NCBI RefSeq assembly: GCF_050948175.1
Contig: NW_027490092.1
Coordinates: 2,542,001-2,606,000, forward strand
DNA from: Xylocopa sonorina
Lineage: Eukaryota > Arthropoda > Insecta > Hymenoptera > Apidae
Length of the DNA: 64,000 nucleotides
Direction: 5' to 3'
Shown: positions 28,772 through 42,429 of the stretch, one piece after another
Position numbering within the stretch: position 1 is the stretch's first letter
How the letters are laid out: each line of letters opens with the position of its first letter
Made by a program: the position numbers and the translations under genes
The notes under the pieces: generated by a model
Databases searched by the model: none
Told to the model about the DNA's origin: nothing
What the model saw: only the letters and a program-made list of their open reading frames with translations

Positions 28772-28923
28772 TGCGAAGTGTTATGTATTCCTCGTCTACG
28801 CTTCAAATTAATGTAAATGCGACACTTCCTCGCTAGGAAATAGCGTTTGCGGATGTCTACATATCGTAGCAATAGAGTTCTAATGCTTCATTTCTATGTT
28901 TCATGGTAAGATATAATATGATT
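28772..28923. repeat. Short 152-bp monomer with 22-bp internal deletion
   Basis: Same deletion joint and the same CTACGCTTCAAATTAATG marker as the copy at 26881. Confidence 0.93.
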
Positions 28924-29749
28924 TGCGAAGTGTTATGTATTCCTCGTCTACACTTCAAATGATTGTAAATGCGACACTTCCTTGCAAGGAAATTGCGTTT
29001 GCAGATGTCTACCTATAGTAGCAATAGAGTTCTAATGCTTCTTAAAACGCGATATCGCATCTCATTTCTATGCTTCATGGTAAGATATAATATGATTTGC
29101 GAAGTGTTATGTATTCCTCGTCCACACTTCAAATGAATGTAAATGCGACACTTCCTTGCAAGGAAATAGCGTTTGCAGATGTCTACGTACCGTAGGAAAG
29201 GAGTTCTTATGATTCTTAAAACGCGATATCGATCTCAATTCTATGTTTCATGGTAAGATATAATATGATTTGCGAAGTGTTATGTATTCCTCGTCTACAC
29301 TTCAAATGAATGTAAATGCGACACATCCTTGCAAGGAAATAGCGTCTGCAGATGTCTAGGTATCGTAGCGATAGAGTTCTTATGATTCTTAAAACGCGAT
29401 ATCGCATCTCATTTCTATGTTTCATGGTAAGATATAATATGACTTGCGAAGTGTTATGTATTCTTCGTATACACTTCAAATGAATGTAAATGCGACACTT
29501 TCTAGCAAGGAAATAGCGTTTGCAGATGTCTACGTATCGTAGCAATAGTGTTCTAATGCTTCTTAAAACGCGATATCGCATCCCATTTCCATGCTTCATG
29601 GTAAGATATAATATGATTTGCGAAGTGTTATGTATTCCTCGTCTACACTTCATATGAATGTTAATGCGACACTTACTTGCAAGGAAAGAGCGCTTGCAGA
29701 TGTCTAAGTATCGTAGCAATAGAGTTCTAATGATTCTTAAAACGCGAAA

Positions 29750-32098
29750 TCGCATCTCATTTCTATGTTTCATGGTAAGATATAATATGATTTGCGAAGT
29801 GTTATGTACTCCTCGTCTACACTTCAAATGAATGTAAATGCGACACTTCCTAGCAAGGAAATAGCGTCTGCAGATGCCTAGGTATCGTAGCGATAGAGTT
29901 CTAATGCTTCTTAAAACGCGATATCGCAACTCATTTCTATGTTTCATGGTAAGATATAATATGATTTGCGAAGTGTTATGTATTCCTCGTCTACGATTCA
30001 AATGAACGTAAATGCGACACTTCCTTGCAAGGAAATAGCGTTTGCAGATGTCTACGTATCGTAGCAAAGGAGTTCTTATGATTCTTAAAACGCGATATCG
30101 ATCTCAATTCTATGTTTCATGATAAGATATAATATGATTTGCGAAGTCTTATGTATTCCTCGTCTACACCTCACATGAATGTAAATGCGACACTTCCTTG
30201 CAAGGAAATAGCGTTTGCAGATGTCCACGTATCGTAGCAATAGACTTCTAATGCTTCTTAAAACGCGATATCGCATCTCATTCCTATGTTTCATGGTAAG
30301 ATATAATATGATTTGCGAAGTGTTATGTATTCCTCGTTTACATTTCAAATGAATGTAAATGCGACACTTCCTTGCAAGGAAATAGCGTTTGCAGATTTCT
30401 GCGTATTGTAGCAATAGATTTCTTATGATTCTTAAAACGCGATATCGCATCTCATTTCTATGTTTCATGGTAAGATATAATATGATTTGCGAAGTGTTAT
30501 GTATTCCTCGTCTACACTTCAAATGAATGTAAGTGCGACACTTCCTAGCAAGGAAATAGCGTTTGCAGAAGTCTACCTATCGTAGCAATAGGGTTCTAAT
30601 GCTTCTTAAAACGCGATATCGCACCTCATTTCTATGTTTCATGGTAAGATATAATATGATTTGCGAAGTGTTGTGTATTCCTCGTCTACACTTCAAATGA
30701 ATGTAAATGCGACACTTCCTTGCAAAGAAATAGTGTTTGCAGATGTCTACGTATCGTAGCAATAGATATCTAATGCTTCTTAAAACGCGATATCGCATCT
30801 CATTTCTATGGTTTATGGTAAGATATAATATGATTTGCGAAGAGTTATGTATTCCTCGTCTACACATCAAATGAATGTAAATGCGACATTTCCTTGCTAG
30901 GAAATAGCGTTTGCAGATGTCTACCTATCGTAGCAATAGAGTTCTTATGATACTTAAATCGCGATATCGCAACTGATTTCTATGTTTCATGGTAAGATAT
31001 AATATGATTTGCGAAGTGTTACGTATTCCTAGTCTACACTTCAAATCAATGTAAATGCGATACTTCCTTGCTAGGAAATAGCGTCTGCAGATGCCTAGGT
31101 ATCGTAGCGATATTGTTCTAATGCTTCTTAAAACGCGATATCGCATCTCATTTCTATGTTTCATGGTAAGATATAATATGATTTGCGAAGTGTTATGTAT
31201 TCCTCGTCTACACTTCAAATGAATGTAAATGCGACACTTCCTTGCAAAGAAATAGCGTTTGCAGATGTCTACGTATCGTAGCAATAGATATCTAATGCTT
31301 CTTAAAACGCGATATCGCATCTCATTTCTATGGTTTATGGTAAGATATAATATGATTTGCGAAGTGTTATGTATTCCTCGTCTACGATTCAAATGAACGT
31401 AAATGCGACACTTCCTTGCAAGGAAATAGCGTTTGCAGATGTCTACGTATCGTAGCAATGGAGTTCTTATGATACTTAAATCGCGATATCGCATCCCATT
31501 TCCATGTTTCATGGTAAGATATAATATGATTTGCGAAGTGTCATGTATTCCTCGTCTACACTTCAAATGAATGTAAATGCGACACTTCCTTGCTGGGAAA
31601 TAGCGTCTGCAGATGCCTAGGTATCGTAGCGATAGAGTTCTAATGCTTCTTAAAACGCGATATCGCAACTCATTTCTATGTTTCATGGTAAGATATAATA
31701 TGATTTGCGAAGTGTTATGTATTCCTCGTCTACGATTTAAATGAACGTAAATGCGACACTTCCTTGCAAGGAAATAGCGTTTGCAGATGTCTACGTATCG
31801 TAGCAATGGAGTTCTTATGATACTTAAAACGCGATATCGCATCTCATTTCCATGTTTCATGGTAAGATATAATATGATTTGCGAAGTGTTATGTATTCCT
31901 CGTTTACATTTCAAATGAATGTAAATGCGACACTTCCTTGCAAGGAAATAGCGTTTGCAGATTTCTGCGTATTGTAGCAATAGAGTTCTTATGATTCTTA
32001 AAACGCGATATCGCATCTCATTTCTATGTTTCATGGTAAGATATAATATGATTTGCGAAGTGTTATGTATTCCTCGTCTACACTTCAAATGAATGTAA
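29750..32098. repeat. Long-range duplicated segment, left copy
   Basis: Collinear with about 42,430-44,600. The offset is 12,679 bp up to about 30,660 and 12,505 bp from about 30,835 onward. The change of 174 bp means the left copy has one extra monomer, the one with AATAGTGTTTGC, TAGATATCTAATG and ATGGTTTATGG. Shared markers include GCGATATTGTTC, the CGATCTCAATTC length variant, and GATTTGCGAAGAGTTATG. Confidence 0.87.
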
Positions 32099-32334
32099 GT
32101 GCGACACTTCCTAGCAAGGAAATAGCGTTTGCAGAAGTCTACCTATCGTAGCAATAGGGTTCTAATGCTTCTTAAAACGCGATATCGCACCTCATTTCTA
32201 TGTTTCATGGTAAGATATAATATGATTTGCGAAGTGTTATGTATTCCTCGTCTACACTTCAAATGAATGTAAATGCGACACTTCCTTGCAAAGAAATAGT
32301 GTTTGCAGATGTCTACGTATCGTAGCAATAGATA

Positions 32335-33500
32335 TCTAATGCTTCTTAAAACGCGATATCGCATCTCATTTCTATGGTTTATGGTAAGATATAATATGAT
32401 TTGCGAAGTGTCATGTATTCCTCGTCTACACTTCAAATGAATGTAAATGCAACACTTCCTTGCTAGAAAATAGCGTCTGCAGATGTCTAGGTATCGTAGC
32501 AATAGAGTTCAAACACTTCTTAAAACGAGATATTGCATATCATATTTTTGTTTCATGATAAGATATAATATTCATTGCGAAGTGTTATGCATTCCTCGTC
32601 TACGATTCAAATGAACGTAAATGCGACACTTCCATGCAAGGAAATTGAGTTTGCAGATGGCTACGTATCGTAGCAATGGAGTTCTAATGCTTCTTAAAAC
32701 GCGATATCCTATCTCATTTCTATGTTTCATGGTAAGATATAATATGATTTGCGAAGTGTCATGTATTCCTCGTCTACACTTCAAATGAATGTAAATGCGA
32801 CACTTCCTAGCAAGGAAATAGCGTTTGCAGATGTCTACGTATCGTAGCAATAGATTTCTAATGCTTCTCAAAACGCGATATCGCATCTCAATTCTATGTT
32901 TCATGGTAAGATATAATATGATTTGCGAAGTGTCATGTATTCCTCGTCTACACTTCAAATGAATGTGAATGCGACACTTCCTCGCTAGGAAATAGCGTTT
33001 GCAGATGTCTACGTATCGTAGCAATAGATTTCTAATGCTTCTTAAAACGCGATATCGCATCTCATTTCTATGGTTCATGGTAAGATATAATATGATTTGC
33101 GAAGTGTTATGTATTCCTCGTCTACACTTCAAATGAATGTAAATGCAACACTTCCTTGCTAGAAAATAGCGTCTACAGATGTCTAGGTATCGTAGCAATA
33201 GAGTTCAAACACTTCTTAAAACGAGATATTGCATATCATATTTTTGTTTCATGATAAGATATAATATTCATTGCGAAGTGTTATGCATTCCTCGTCTACG
33301 ATTCAAATGAACGTAAATGCGACACTTCCATGCAAGGAAATTGAGTTTGCAGATGGCTACGTATCGTAGCAATGGAGTTCTAATGCTTCTTAAAACGCGA
33401 TATCGCATCTCATTTCTATGTTTCATGGTAAGATATAATATGATTTGCGAAGTGTCATGTATTCCTCGTCTACACTTCAAATGAATGTAAATGCGACACT
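32335..33500. repeat. 4-monomer duplication (696 bp offset)
   Basis: The distinctive text TTCAAACACTTCTTAAAACG, followed by CATATTTTTGTTTC, occurs near 32,508 and 33,204, 696 bp apart (4 x 174). AATGCAACACTTCC and GCTAGAAAATAGCG are shared too. The right copy has CTACAGATG where the left has CTGCAGATG. Confidence 0.83.
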
Positions 33501-33739
33501 TCCTAGGTGGAAAATGGCGTTTGCAGATGTCTAGGTATCGTAGCAATAGAGTTAAAATGCTTCTTAAAACGAGATATTGCATCTCATATCTATGTTTCAT
33601 GATAAGATATAATATTCATTGCGAAGTGTTATGCATTCCTCGTATACGATTCAAATGATTGTAAATGCGACACTTCCTTGCAATTAAATAGCGTTTTCAG
33701 TTGTCTACGTATCGTAGCAATAGAATTCCTATGATTCTT

Positions 33740-35548
33740 AAAACGCGATATCGCATCTCATTTCTATGGTTTATGGTAAGATATAATATGATTTGCGAAG
33801 TGTTATGTATTCCTCGACTACACTTCAAATGAATGTAAATGCGACACTTCGTTGCTAGGAAATAGCGTCTGCAGATATCTAGGTATCGTAGCGATAGAGT
33901 TCTAATGCTTCTTAAAACGCGATATCGCACCTCATTTCTATGTTTCATGGTAAGATATAATATGATTTGCGAAGTGTTATGTATTCCTCGTCTACACTTC
34001 AAATGAATGTAAATGCGACACTTCCTTGCAAAGAAATAGCGTTTGCAGATGTCTACGTATCGTAGCAATAGAGTTCTTATGATTCTTAAAACGCGATGTC
34101 GCATCTCATTTCTATGTTTCATGGTAAGATATAATATGATTTGCGAAGTGTTATGCATTCCTCGTCTACGATTCAAATGAATGTAAATGCGACACTACCT
34201 TGCAAGGAAATAGCGTTTGCAGATGGCTACGTATCGTAGCATTAGAGTTCTTATGATTCTTAAAACGCGATATCGCATCTCATTTCTATGTTTCATGGTA
34301 AGATATAATATGATTTGCGAAGTGTTATGTATTCCTCGTCTACACTTCAAATGAATGTAAATGCGACACTTGCTTGCTAGGAAATAGCGTCTGCAGATAT
34401 CTAGGTATCGTAGCGATAGAGTTCTAATGCTTCTTAAAACGCGATATAGCACCTCATTTCTATGTTTCATGGTAAGATATAATATGACTTGCGAAGTGTT
34501 ATGTATTCCTCGTCTACACTTCAAATGAATGTAAATGCGACACTTCCTTGCAAAGAAATAGCGTTTGCAGATGTCTACGAATCGTAGCAATAGAGTTCTT
34601 ATGATTCTTAAAACGCGATGTCGCATCTCATTTCTATGTTTCATGGTAAGATATAATATGATTTGCGAAGTGTTATGTACTCCGCGTCTACACTTCAAAT
34701 GAATGTAAATGCGACACTTCCTTGCTAGGAAATAGCGTCTGCAGATATCTAGGTATCGTAGCGATAGGGTTCTAATGCTTTTCAAAGCACAATATCGCAT
34801 CTCATTTCTATGTTTCATGGTAAGATATAATATGATTTGCGAAGTGTGATGCATTCCTCGTCTACACTTCAAATGAATGTACATGCGACACTTCCTTGCA
34901 AGGAAATAGCGTTTGCAGATGTCTACCTATCGTAGCAGTAGAGTTCTAATGCTTATTAAAACGCGATATCGCATTTCATTTCTATGTTTCATGGTAAGCT
35001 ATAATATGATTTGCGAAGTGTTATGTATTCCTCGTCTACACTTCAAATGAATGTAAATGCGACACTTCCTTGCAAGGAAATAGCGTTTGCAGATGTCTAC
35101 GAATCGTAGCAATAGAGTTCTTATGATTCTTAAAACGCGATATCGCTTCTCATTTCTATGTTTCATGGAAGGATATTATATAATTTGAGGAGTGTTATGT
35201 ATTCCTCGCCTACACTTCAAGTGAATGTAAATGCGACCCTTCCTTGCAAGGAAATAGCGTTTGCAGATGTCTACGTATCGTAGCAATGGAGTTCTTATGA
35301 TTCTTAAAACGCGATATCGCATCTCAATTATATGTTCCATGATGAGATATAATATTAATTGCGAAGTGTTATGCATTCCTCGTCTACGATTCAAATGAAT
35401 GTAAATGCGTCACTTCCTTGCAAGGAAATAGCGTTTGCAGATTTCCAGGTATCGCAGCAATAGGGTTCTAATGCTTCTTAAAACGCGATATCGCATCTCA
35501 TTTCTATGTTTCGTGGTAAGATATAATATGATTTGCGAAGTGTTATGT
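33740..35548. repeat. 20-monomer-offset duplicated segment, left copy
   Basis: Matches 37,221-39,029 at an offset of 3,481 bp (20 x 174 plus 1). The extra base is the CC in AAAACCGCGATATCGC at 36,701, inside the offset. Markers are CTTCGTTGCTAGG at 33,847 and 37,328, the C-D pair at 35,176 and 38,657, and CCGCGTC or equivalent variants. Its internal order also matches the 17-19 kb 10-mer. Confidence 0.86.
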
Positions 35549-37220
35549 ATTCCTCGACTACACTTCAAATGAATGTAAATGCGACACTTCCTTGCTAGGA
35601 AATAGCGTCTGCACATGTCTAGGTATCGTAGCGGTAGAGTTCTAATGCTTCTTAAAACGCGATATCGCACCTCATTTCTATATTTCATGGTAAGATATAA
35701 TATGATTTGTGAAGTGTTATGTATTCCTCGTCTACACTTCAAAAGAATGTAAATGCGACACTTCCTTGCAAAGAAATAGCGTTTGCAGATGTCTACGAAT
35801 CGTAGCAATAGAGTTCTTATGATTCTTAAAACGCGATATCGCATCTCATTTCTATGTTTCATGGTAAGATATAATCTGATTTGCGAAGTGTTATGTATTC
35901 CTCGTCTACACTTCAAATGAATGTGAATGCGACACTTCTTCGCTAGGAAATAGGGTTTGCAGATGTCTAGGTATCGTAGCAATAGAGTCCAAATGCTTCT
36001 TAAAGCGAGATATTGCATCTCATATCTAAGTTTCATGATAAGAAATAATATTCATTGCGAAGTGTTATGCATTCCTCGTATACGATTCAAATGAATGTAA
36101 ATGCGACACTTTCTTGCAAGGAAATAGCGTTTGCAGATGTCTACGTATCGTAGCAATAGAGTTCTAATGTTTCTTAAAACGCGATATCGCATCTCATTTC
36201 TATGTTTCATGGTAAGATATAATATGATTTGCAAAGTGTCATGTATTCCTTGTCTACACTTCAAATGAATGTAAATGCCATACTTCATTGCTAGGAAATA
36301 GCGTCTGCAGATGTCTAGGTATCGTAGCAATAGAGTTCAAATGCTTCTTAAAACGATATATTGCATCTCATATCTATGTTTAATGATAAGATATAATATT
36401 CATTGCGAAGTGTTATGCATTCCTCGTCTACGATTCAAATGAATGTAAATGCGACACTACCTTGCAAGGAAATAGCGTTTGCAGATGGCTACGTATCGTA
36501 GCATTAGAGTTCTTATGATTCTTAAAACGCGATATCGCATCTCATTTCTATGTTTCATGGTAAGATATAATATGATTTGCGAAGTGTTATGTATTCCTCG
36601 TCTACACTTCAAATGAATGTTAATGCGACACTTCCTTGCAAGGAAAGAGCGTTTGCAGATATCTACGTATCGTAGCAATAGAGTTCTTATGATTCTTAAA
36701 ACCGCGATATCGCATCTCATTTCTATGTTTCATGGTAAGATATAAGATGATTTGCAAAGTGTTATGTACTCCTCGTCTACACTTCAAATGAATGTAAATG
36801 CGACACTTCCTTGAAAGGAAATAGCGTCTGCAGATGTCCAGGTATCGTAGCGATAGTGTTCTAATGCTTCTTAAAACGCGATATCGCATTTCATTTCTAT
36901 GTTTCATGGTAAGATATAATATGATTTGCGAAGTGTTATGTATTCCTCGTCTACACTTCAAATGAATGTAAATGCGACACTTCCTTGCTAGGAAATAGCG
37001 TCTGCAGATTTCTGCGTATCGTAGCAATAGAGTTCTTATGAATCTTAAAACGCGATATCGCAACTCATTTCTATGTTTCATGGTAAGATATAATATGATT
37101 TGCGAAGTGTCATGTATTCCCCGTCTACACTTCAAATGAATGTAAATGCGACACTTCCTTGAAAGGAAATAGCGTCTGCAGATGTCCAGGTATCGTAGCG
37201 ATAGTGTTCTAATGCTTCTT

Positions 37221-39029
37221 AAAACGCGATATCGCATCTCATTTCTATGGTTTATGGTAAGATATAATATGATTTGCGAAGTGTTATGTATTCCTCGACT
37301 ACACTTCAAATGAATGTAAATGCGACACTTCGTTGCTAGGAAATAGCGTCTGCAGATATCTAGGTATCGTAGCGATAGAGTTCTAATGCTTCTTAAAACG
37401 CGATATCGCACCTCATTTCTATGTTTCATGGTAAGATATAATATGATTTGCGAAGTGTTATGTATTCCTCGTCTACACTTCAAATGAATGTAAATGCGAC
37501 ACTTCCTTGCAAAGAAATAGCGTTTGCAGATGTCTACGTATCGTAGCAATAGAGTTCTTATGATTCTTAAAACGCGATGTCGCATCTCATTTCTATGTTT
37601 CATGGTAAGATATAATATGATTTGCGAAGTGTTATGCATTCCTCGTCTACGATTCAAATGAATGTAAATGCGACACTACCTTGCAAGGAAATAGCGTTTG
37701 CAGATGGCTACGTATCGTAGCATTAGAGTTCTTATGATTCTTAAAACGCGATATCGCATCTCATTTCTATGTTTCATGGTAAGATATAATATGATTTGCG
37801 AAGTGTTATGTATTCCTCGTCTACACTTCAAATGAATGTAAATGCGACACTTGCTTGCTAGGAAATAGCGTCTGCAGATATCTAGGTATCGTAGCGATAG
37901 AGTTCTAATGCTTCTTAAAACGCGATATAGCACCTCATTTCTATGTTTCATGGTAAGATATAATATGATTTGCGAAGTGTTATGTATTCCACGTCTACAC
38001 TTCAAATGAATGTAAATGCGACACTTCCTTGCAAAGAAATAGCGTTTGCAGATGTCTACGAATCGTAGCAATAGAGTTCTTATGATTCTTAAAACGCGAT
38101 ATCGCTTCTCATTTCTATGTTTCATGGAAAGATATTATATAATTTGAGGAGTGTTATGTATTCCTCGCCTACACTTCAAGTGAATGTAAATGCGACCCTT
38201 CCTTGCAAGGAAATAGCGTCTGCAGATATCTAGGTATCGTAGCGATAGGGTTCTAATGCTTTTCAAAGCACAATATCGCATCTCATTTCTATGTTTCATG
38301 GTAAGATATAATATGATTTGCGAAGTGTGATGCATTCCTCGTCTACACTTCAAATGAATGTACATGCGACACTTCCTTGCAAGGAAATAGCGTTTGCAGA
38401 TGTCTACCTATCGTAGCAGTAGAGTTCTAATGCTTATTAAAACGCGATATCGCATTTCATTTCTATGTTTCATGGTAAGCTATAATATGATTTGCGAAGT
38501 GTTATGTATTCCTCGTCTACACTTCAAATGAATGTAAATGCGACACTTCCTTGCAAGGAAATAGCGTTTGCAGATGTCTACGAATCGTAGCAATAGAGTT
38601 CTTATGATTCTTAAAACGCGATATCGCTTCTCATTTCTATGTTTCATGGAAAGATATTATATAATTTGAGGAGTGTTATGTATTCCTCGCCTACACTTCA
38701 AGTGAATGTAAATGCGACCCTTCCTTGCAAGGAAATAGCGTTTGCAGATGTCTACGTATCGTAGCAATGGAGTTCTTATGATTCTTAAAACGCGATATCG
38801 CATCTCAATTATATGTTCCATGATGAGATATAATATTAATTGCGAAGTGTTATGCATTCCTCGTCTACGATTCAAATGAATGTAAATGCGTCACTTCCTT
38901 GCAAGGAAATAGCGTTTGCAGATTTCCAGGTATCGCAGCAATAGGGTTCTAATGCTTCTTAAAACGCGATATCGCATCTCATTTCTATGTTTCGTGGTAA
39001 GATATAATATGATTTGCGAAGTGTTATGC
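37221..39029. repeat. 20-monomer-offset duplicated segment, right copy with a patch
   Basis: Partner of 33,740-35,548. It is collinear except for 38,101-38,207, which carries type C text instead of the expected type A text and then returns to the same register. At 39,029 the match ends and the sequence continues as a copy of the 36,060 region. Confidence 0.86.
38101..38207. repeat. Conversion-like tract of type C sequence
   Basis: Inside an otherwise collinear duplicate, this tract of at least about 107 bp replaces the expected type A text. The replaced positions read ATCGCTTCTC, ATGGAAAGATATTATATAA, CCTCGCCTACAC, CAAGTG and GACCCTTCC. The same text stands exactly 522 bp (three monomers) to the right at 38,623. 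No length change accompanies it, as expected for gene conversion between neighbouring monomers. Confidence 0.8.
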
Positions 39030-39199
39030 ATTCCTCGTATACGATTCAAATGAATGTAAATGCGACACTTTCTTGCAAGGAAATAGCGTTTGCAGATGTC
39101 TACGTATCGTAGCAATAGAGTTCTAATGCTTCTTAAAACGCGATATCGCATCTCATTTCTATGTTTCATGGTAAGATATAATATGATTTGCGAAGTGTC

Positions 39200-39926
39200 A
39201 TGTATTCCTTGTCTACACTTCAAATGAATGTAAATGCCACACTTCATTGCTAGGAAATAGCGTCTGCAGATGTCTAGGTATCGTAGCAATAGAGTTCAAA
39301 TGCTTCTTAAAACGATATATTGCATCTCATATCTATGTTTAATGATAAGATATAATATTCATTGCGAAGTGTTATGCATTCCTCGTCTACGATTCAAATG
39401 AATGTAAATGCGACACTACCTTGCAAGGAAATAGCGTTTGCAGATGGCTACGTATCGTAGCATTAGAGTTCTTATGATTCTTAAAACGCGATATCGCATC
39501 TCATTTCTATGTTTCATGGTAAGATATAATATGATTTGCGAAGTGTTATGTATTCCTCGTCTACACTTCAAATGAATGTAAATGCCACACTTCATTGCTA
39601 GGAAATAGCGTCTGCAGATGTCTAGGTATCGTAGCAATAGAGTTCAAATGCTTCTTAAAACGATATATTGCATCTCATATCTATGTTTAATGATAAGATA
39701 TAATATTCATTGCGAAGTGTTATGCATTCCTCGTCTACGATTCAAATGAATGTAAATGCGACACTACCTTGCAAGGAAATAGCGTTTGCAGATGGCTACG
39801 TATCGTAGCATTAGAGTTCTTATGATTCTTAAAACGCGATATCGCATCTCATTTCTATGTTTCATGGTAAGATATAATATGATTTGCGAAGTGTTATGTA
39901 TTCCTCGTCTACACTTCAAATGAATG
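39200..39926. repeat. Dimeric repeat, 2 x 348 bp
   Basis: TAAATGCCACACTTCATTG occurs at 39,231 and 39,579, 348 bp apart. The following GTTCAAATGC, AACGATATATTGC, TTTAATGATAAG, type B boundary, CACTACC and GATGGCTACG are duplicated in the same order. The second copy ends near 39,926, where ATGCGACACATCC replaces ATGCCACACTTC. Confidence 0.87.
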
Positions 39927-40754
39927 TAAATGCGACACATCCTTGCAAGGAAATAGCGTCTGCAGATGTCTAGGTATCGTAGCGATAGAGTTCGTATGAT
40001 TCTTAAAACGCGATATCGCATCTCATTTCTATGTTTCATGGTAAGATATAATATGACTTGCGAAGTGTTATGTATTCTTCGTATACACTTCAAATGAATG
40101 TAAATGCGACACTTTCTAGCAAGGAAATAGCGTTTGCAGATGTCTACGTATCGTAGCAATAGTGTTCTTATGATTCTTAAAACGCGAAATCGCATCTCAT
40201 TTCTATGTTTCATGGTAAGATATAATATGATTTGCGAAGTGTTATGTACTCCTCGTCTACACTTCAAATGAATGTAAATGCGACACTTCCTTGCAAGGAA
40301 ATAGCGTTTGCAGATGTCTACGTATCGTAGCAATAGATTTCTAATGCTCCTTAAAACGCAATATCGCATCTCATTTCTATGTTTCATGGTAAGATATAAT
40401 ATGATTTGCGAAGTGTTATGTATTCTTCGTTTACACTTCAAATGAATGTAAATGCGACCCTTCCTTGCTAGGAAATAGCGTTTGCAGATTTCTGCGTATC
40501 GTAGCTATAGAGTTCTTATGATTCTTAAAACGCGATATCGCATCTCATTTCTATGTTTCATGGTAAGATATAATATGATTTGCGAAGTGTTATGTATTCT
40601 TCGCCTACACTTCAAATGAATGTAAATGCGACACTTCCTGGCAAGGAAATAGCGTTTGCAGATATCTACGTATCGTAGCGATAGTGTTCTAATGCTACTT
40701 AAAACGCGATATCGCATCTCATTTCCATGTTTCATGGTAAGATATAATATGATT

Positions 40755-40906
40755 TGCGAAGTATTATGTATTCCTCGTCTACACTTCATATGAATGTAAA
40801 TGCGACACTTCCTCGCTAGGAAATAGCGTTTGCAGGTGTCTACGTGTCGTAGCAATAGAGATCTAATGCTTCATTTCTATGTTTCATGGTAAGATATAAT
40901 ATGATT
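40755..40906. repeat. Short 152-bp monomer with 22-bp internal deletion
   Basis: The seventh and rightmost copy of the 22-bp deletion. From about 40,800 onward it is almost identical to the copy at 25337 and its right flank, including the GTGTCGTAGC and GATCTAATGC changes and the following TCCACGTC. A segment was therefore shared between about 25.4 and 40.8 kb. Confidence 0.93.
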
Positions 40907-42294
40907 TGCGAAGTGTTATGTATTCCACGTCTACACTTCAAATGAATGTAAATGCGACACTTCCTTGCAAGGAAATAGCGTTTGCAGATGTCTACCTATC
41001 GTAGCAGTAGAGTTCTAATGATTATTAGAATGCGATATCGCATCTCATTTCTATGTTTCATGGTAAGATATAATGTGATTTGCGAAGTGTTATGTATTCT
41101 TCGTCTACACTTCAAATGAATGTAAATGCGACACTTCCTAGCAAGGAAATATCGTTTGCAGATGTCTACGTATCTTAGCAATAGTGTTCTAATGCTTCTT
41201 AAAACGCGATATAACATCCCATTTCCATGCTTCATGGTAAGATATAATATGATTTGCGAAGTGTTATGTATTCCTCGTCTACACTTCATATGAATGTAAA
41301 TGCGACACTTCCTTGAAAGGAAGTAGCGTCTGCAGATGTCTAGGTATCGTAGCGATAGAGTTCTAATGCTTCTTAAAACGCGATATCGCATCTCATTTCT
41401 ATGTTTCATGGTAAGATATAATATGATTTGCGAAGTGTGACGTATTCCTCGTCTACACTTCAAATGAATGTAAATGCGACACTTTCTTGCAAGGAAATAG
41501 CATTTGCAGATGTATACCTATCGTAGCAGTAGAGTTCTAATGCTTATTATAACGCGATATCGCATCTCATTTCTATGTTTCATGGAAAGATATTATATAA
41601 TTTGAGGAGTGTTATGTATTCCTCGCCTACACATCAAATGAATGTAAATGCGACGCTTCCTTGCAAGGAAATAGCGTTTGCAGATGTCTACCTATCGTAG
41701 CAGTAGAGTTCTAATGATTATTAGAATGCGATATCGCATCTCATTTCTATGTTTCATGGTAAGATATAATATGATTTGCGATGTGTTATGTATTCCTCGT
41801 CTACACTTCATATGAATGTTAATGCGACACTTACTTGCAAGGAAAGAGCGCTTGCAGATGTCTAAGTATCGTAGCAATAGAGTTCTTATGATTCTTAAAA
41901 CGCGAAATCGCATCTCATTTCTATGTTTCATGGTAAGATATAATATGATTTGCGAAGTGTTATGTACTCCTCGTCTACACTTCAAATGAATGTAAATGCG
42001 ACACTTCCTTGAAAGGAAGTAGCGTCTGCAGATGTCTAGGTATCGTAGCGATAGAGTTCTAATGCTTCTTAAAACGCGATATCGCATCTCATTTCTATGT
42101 TTCATGGTAAGATATAATATGATTTGCGAAGTGTTATATATTCCTCGTCTACACTTCAAATGAATGTAAATGCGACACATCCTTGCAAGGAAATAGCGTT
42201 TGCAGATGTCTACATATCGTAGCAATAGAGTTCTTATGATTCTCAAAACGCGATATCGCATCTCACTTCTATGTTTCATGGTAATATATAATAT

Positions 42295-42325
42295 GATTTG
42301 CGAAGTGTGTGTATTCCACGTCTAC
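42295..42325. repeat. Length-variant monomer, 1-bp deletion near the unit start
   Basis: GAAGTGTGTGTATTCCACG replaces GAAGTGTTATGTATTCCTCG and shortens the unit by one base. The same variant recurs at 48,571 and 50,832. It breaks the minus-strand frame and opens short plus-strand frames of about 70 codons at each of the three sites, which are not genes. Confidence 0.85.
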
Positions 42326-42429
42326 ACTTCAAATGAATGTAAATGCGACACTTCCTTGCAAAGAAATAGCGTTTGCAGATGTCTACGTATCGTAGCAATA
42401 GAGTTCTTATGATTCTTAAAACGCGATAT

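Noticed and set aside
42200..42412. Plus-strand frames of about 70-82 codons at 27,984-28,232, 42,200-42,412, 48,464-48,676 and 50,725-50,937.
   Set aside because: They exist only where a 1-bp deletion in a monomer joins two short plus-strand frames. Three of them are copies of the same duplicated monomer pair.
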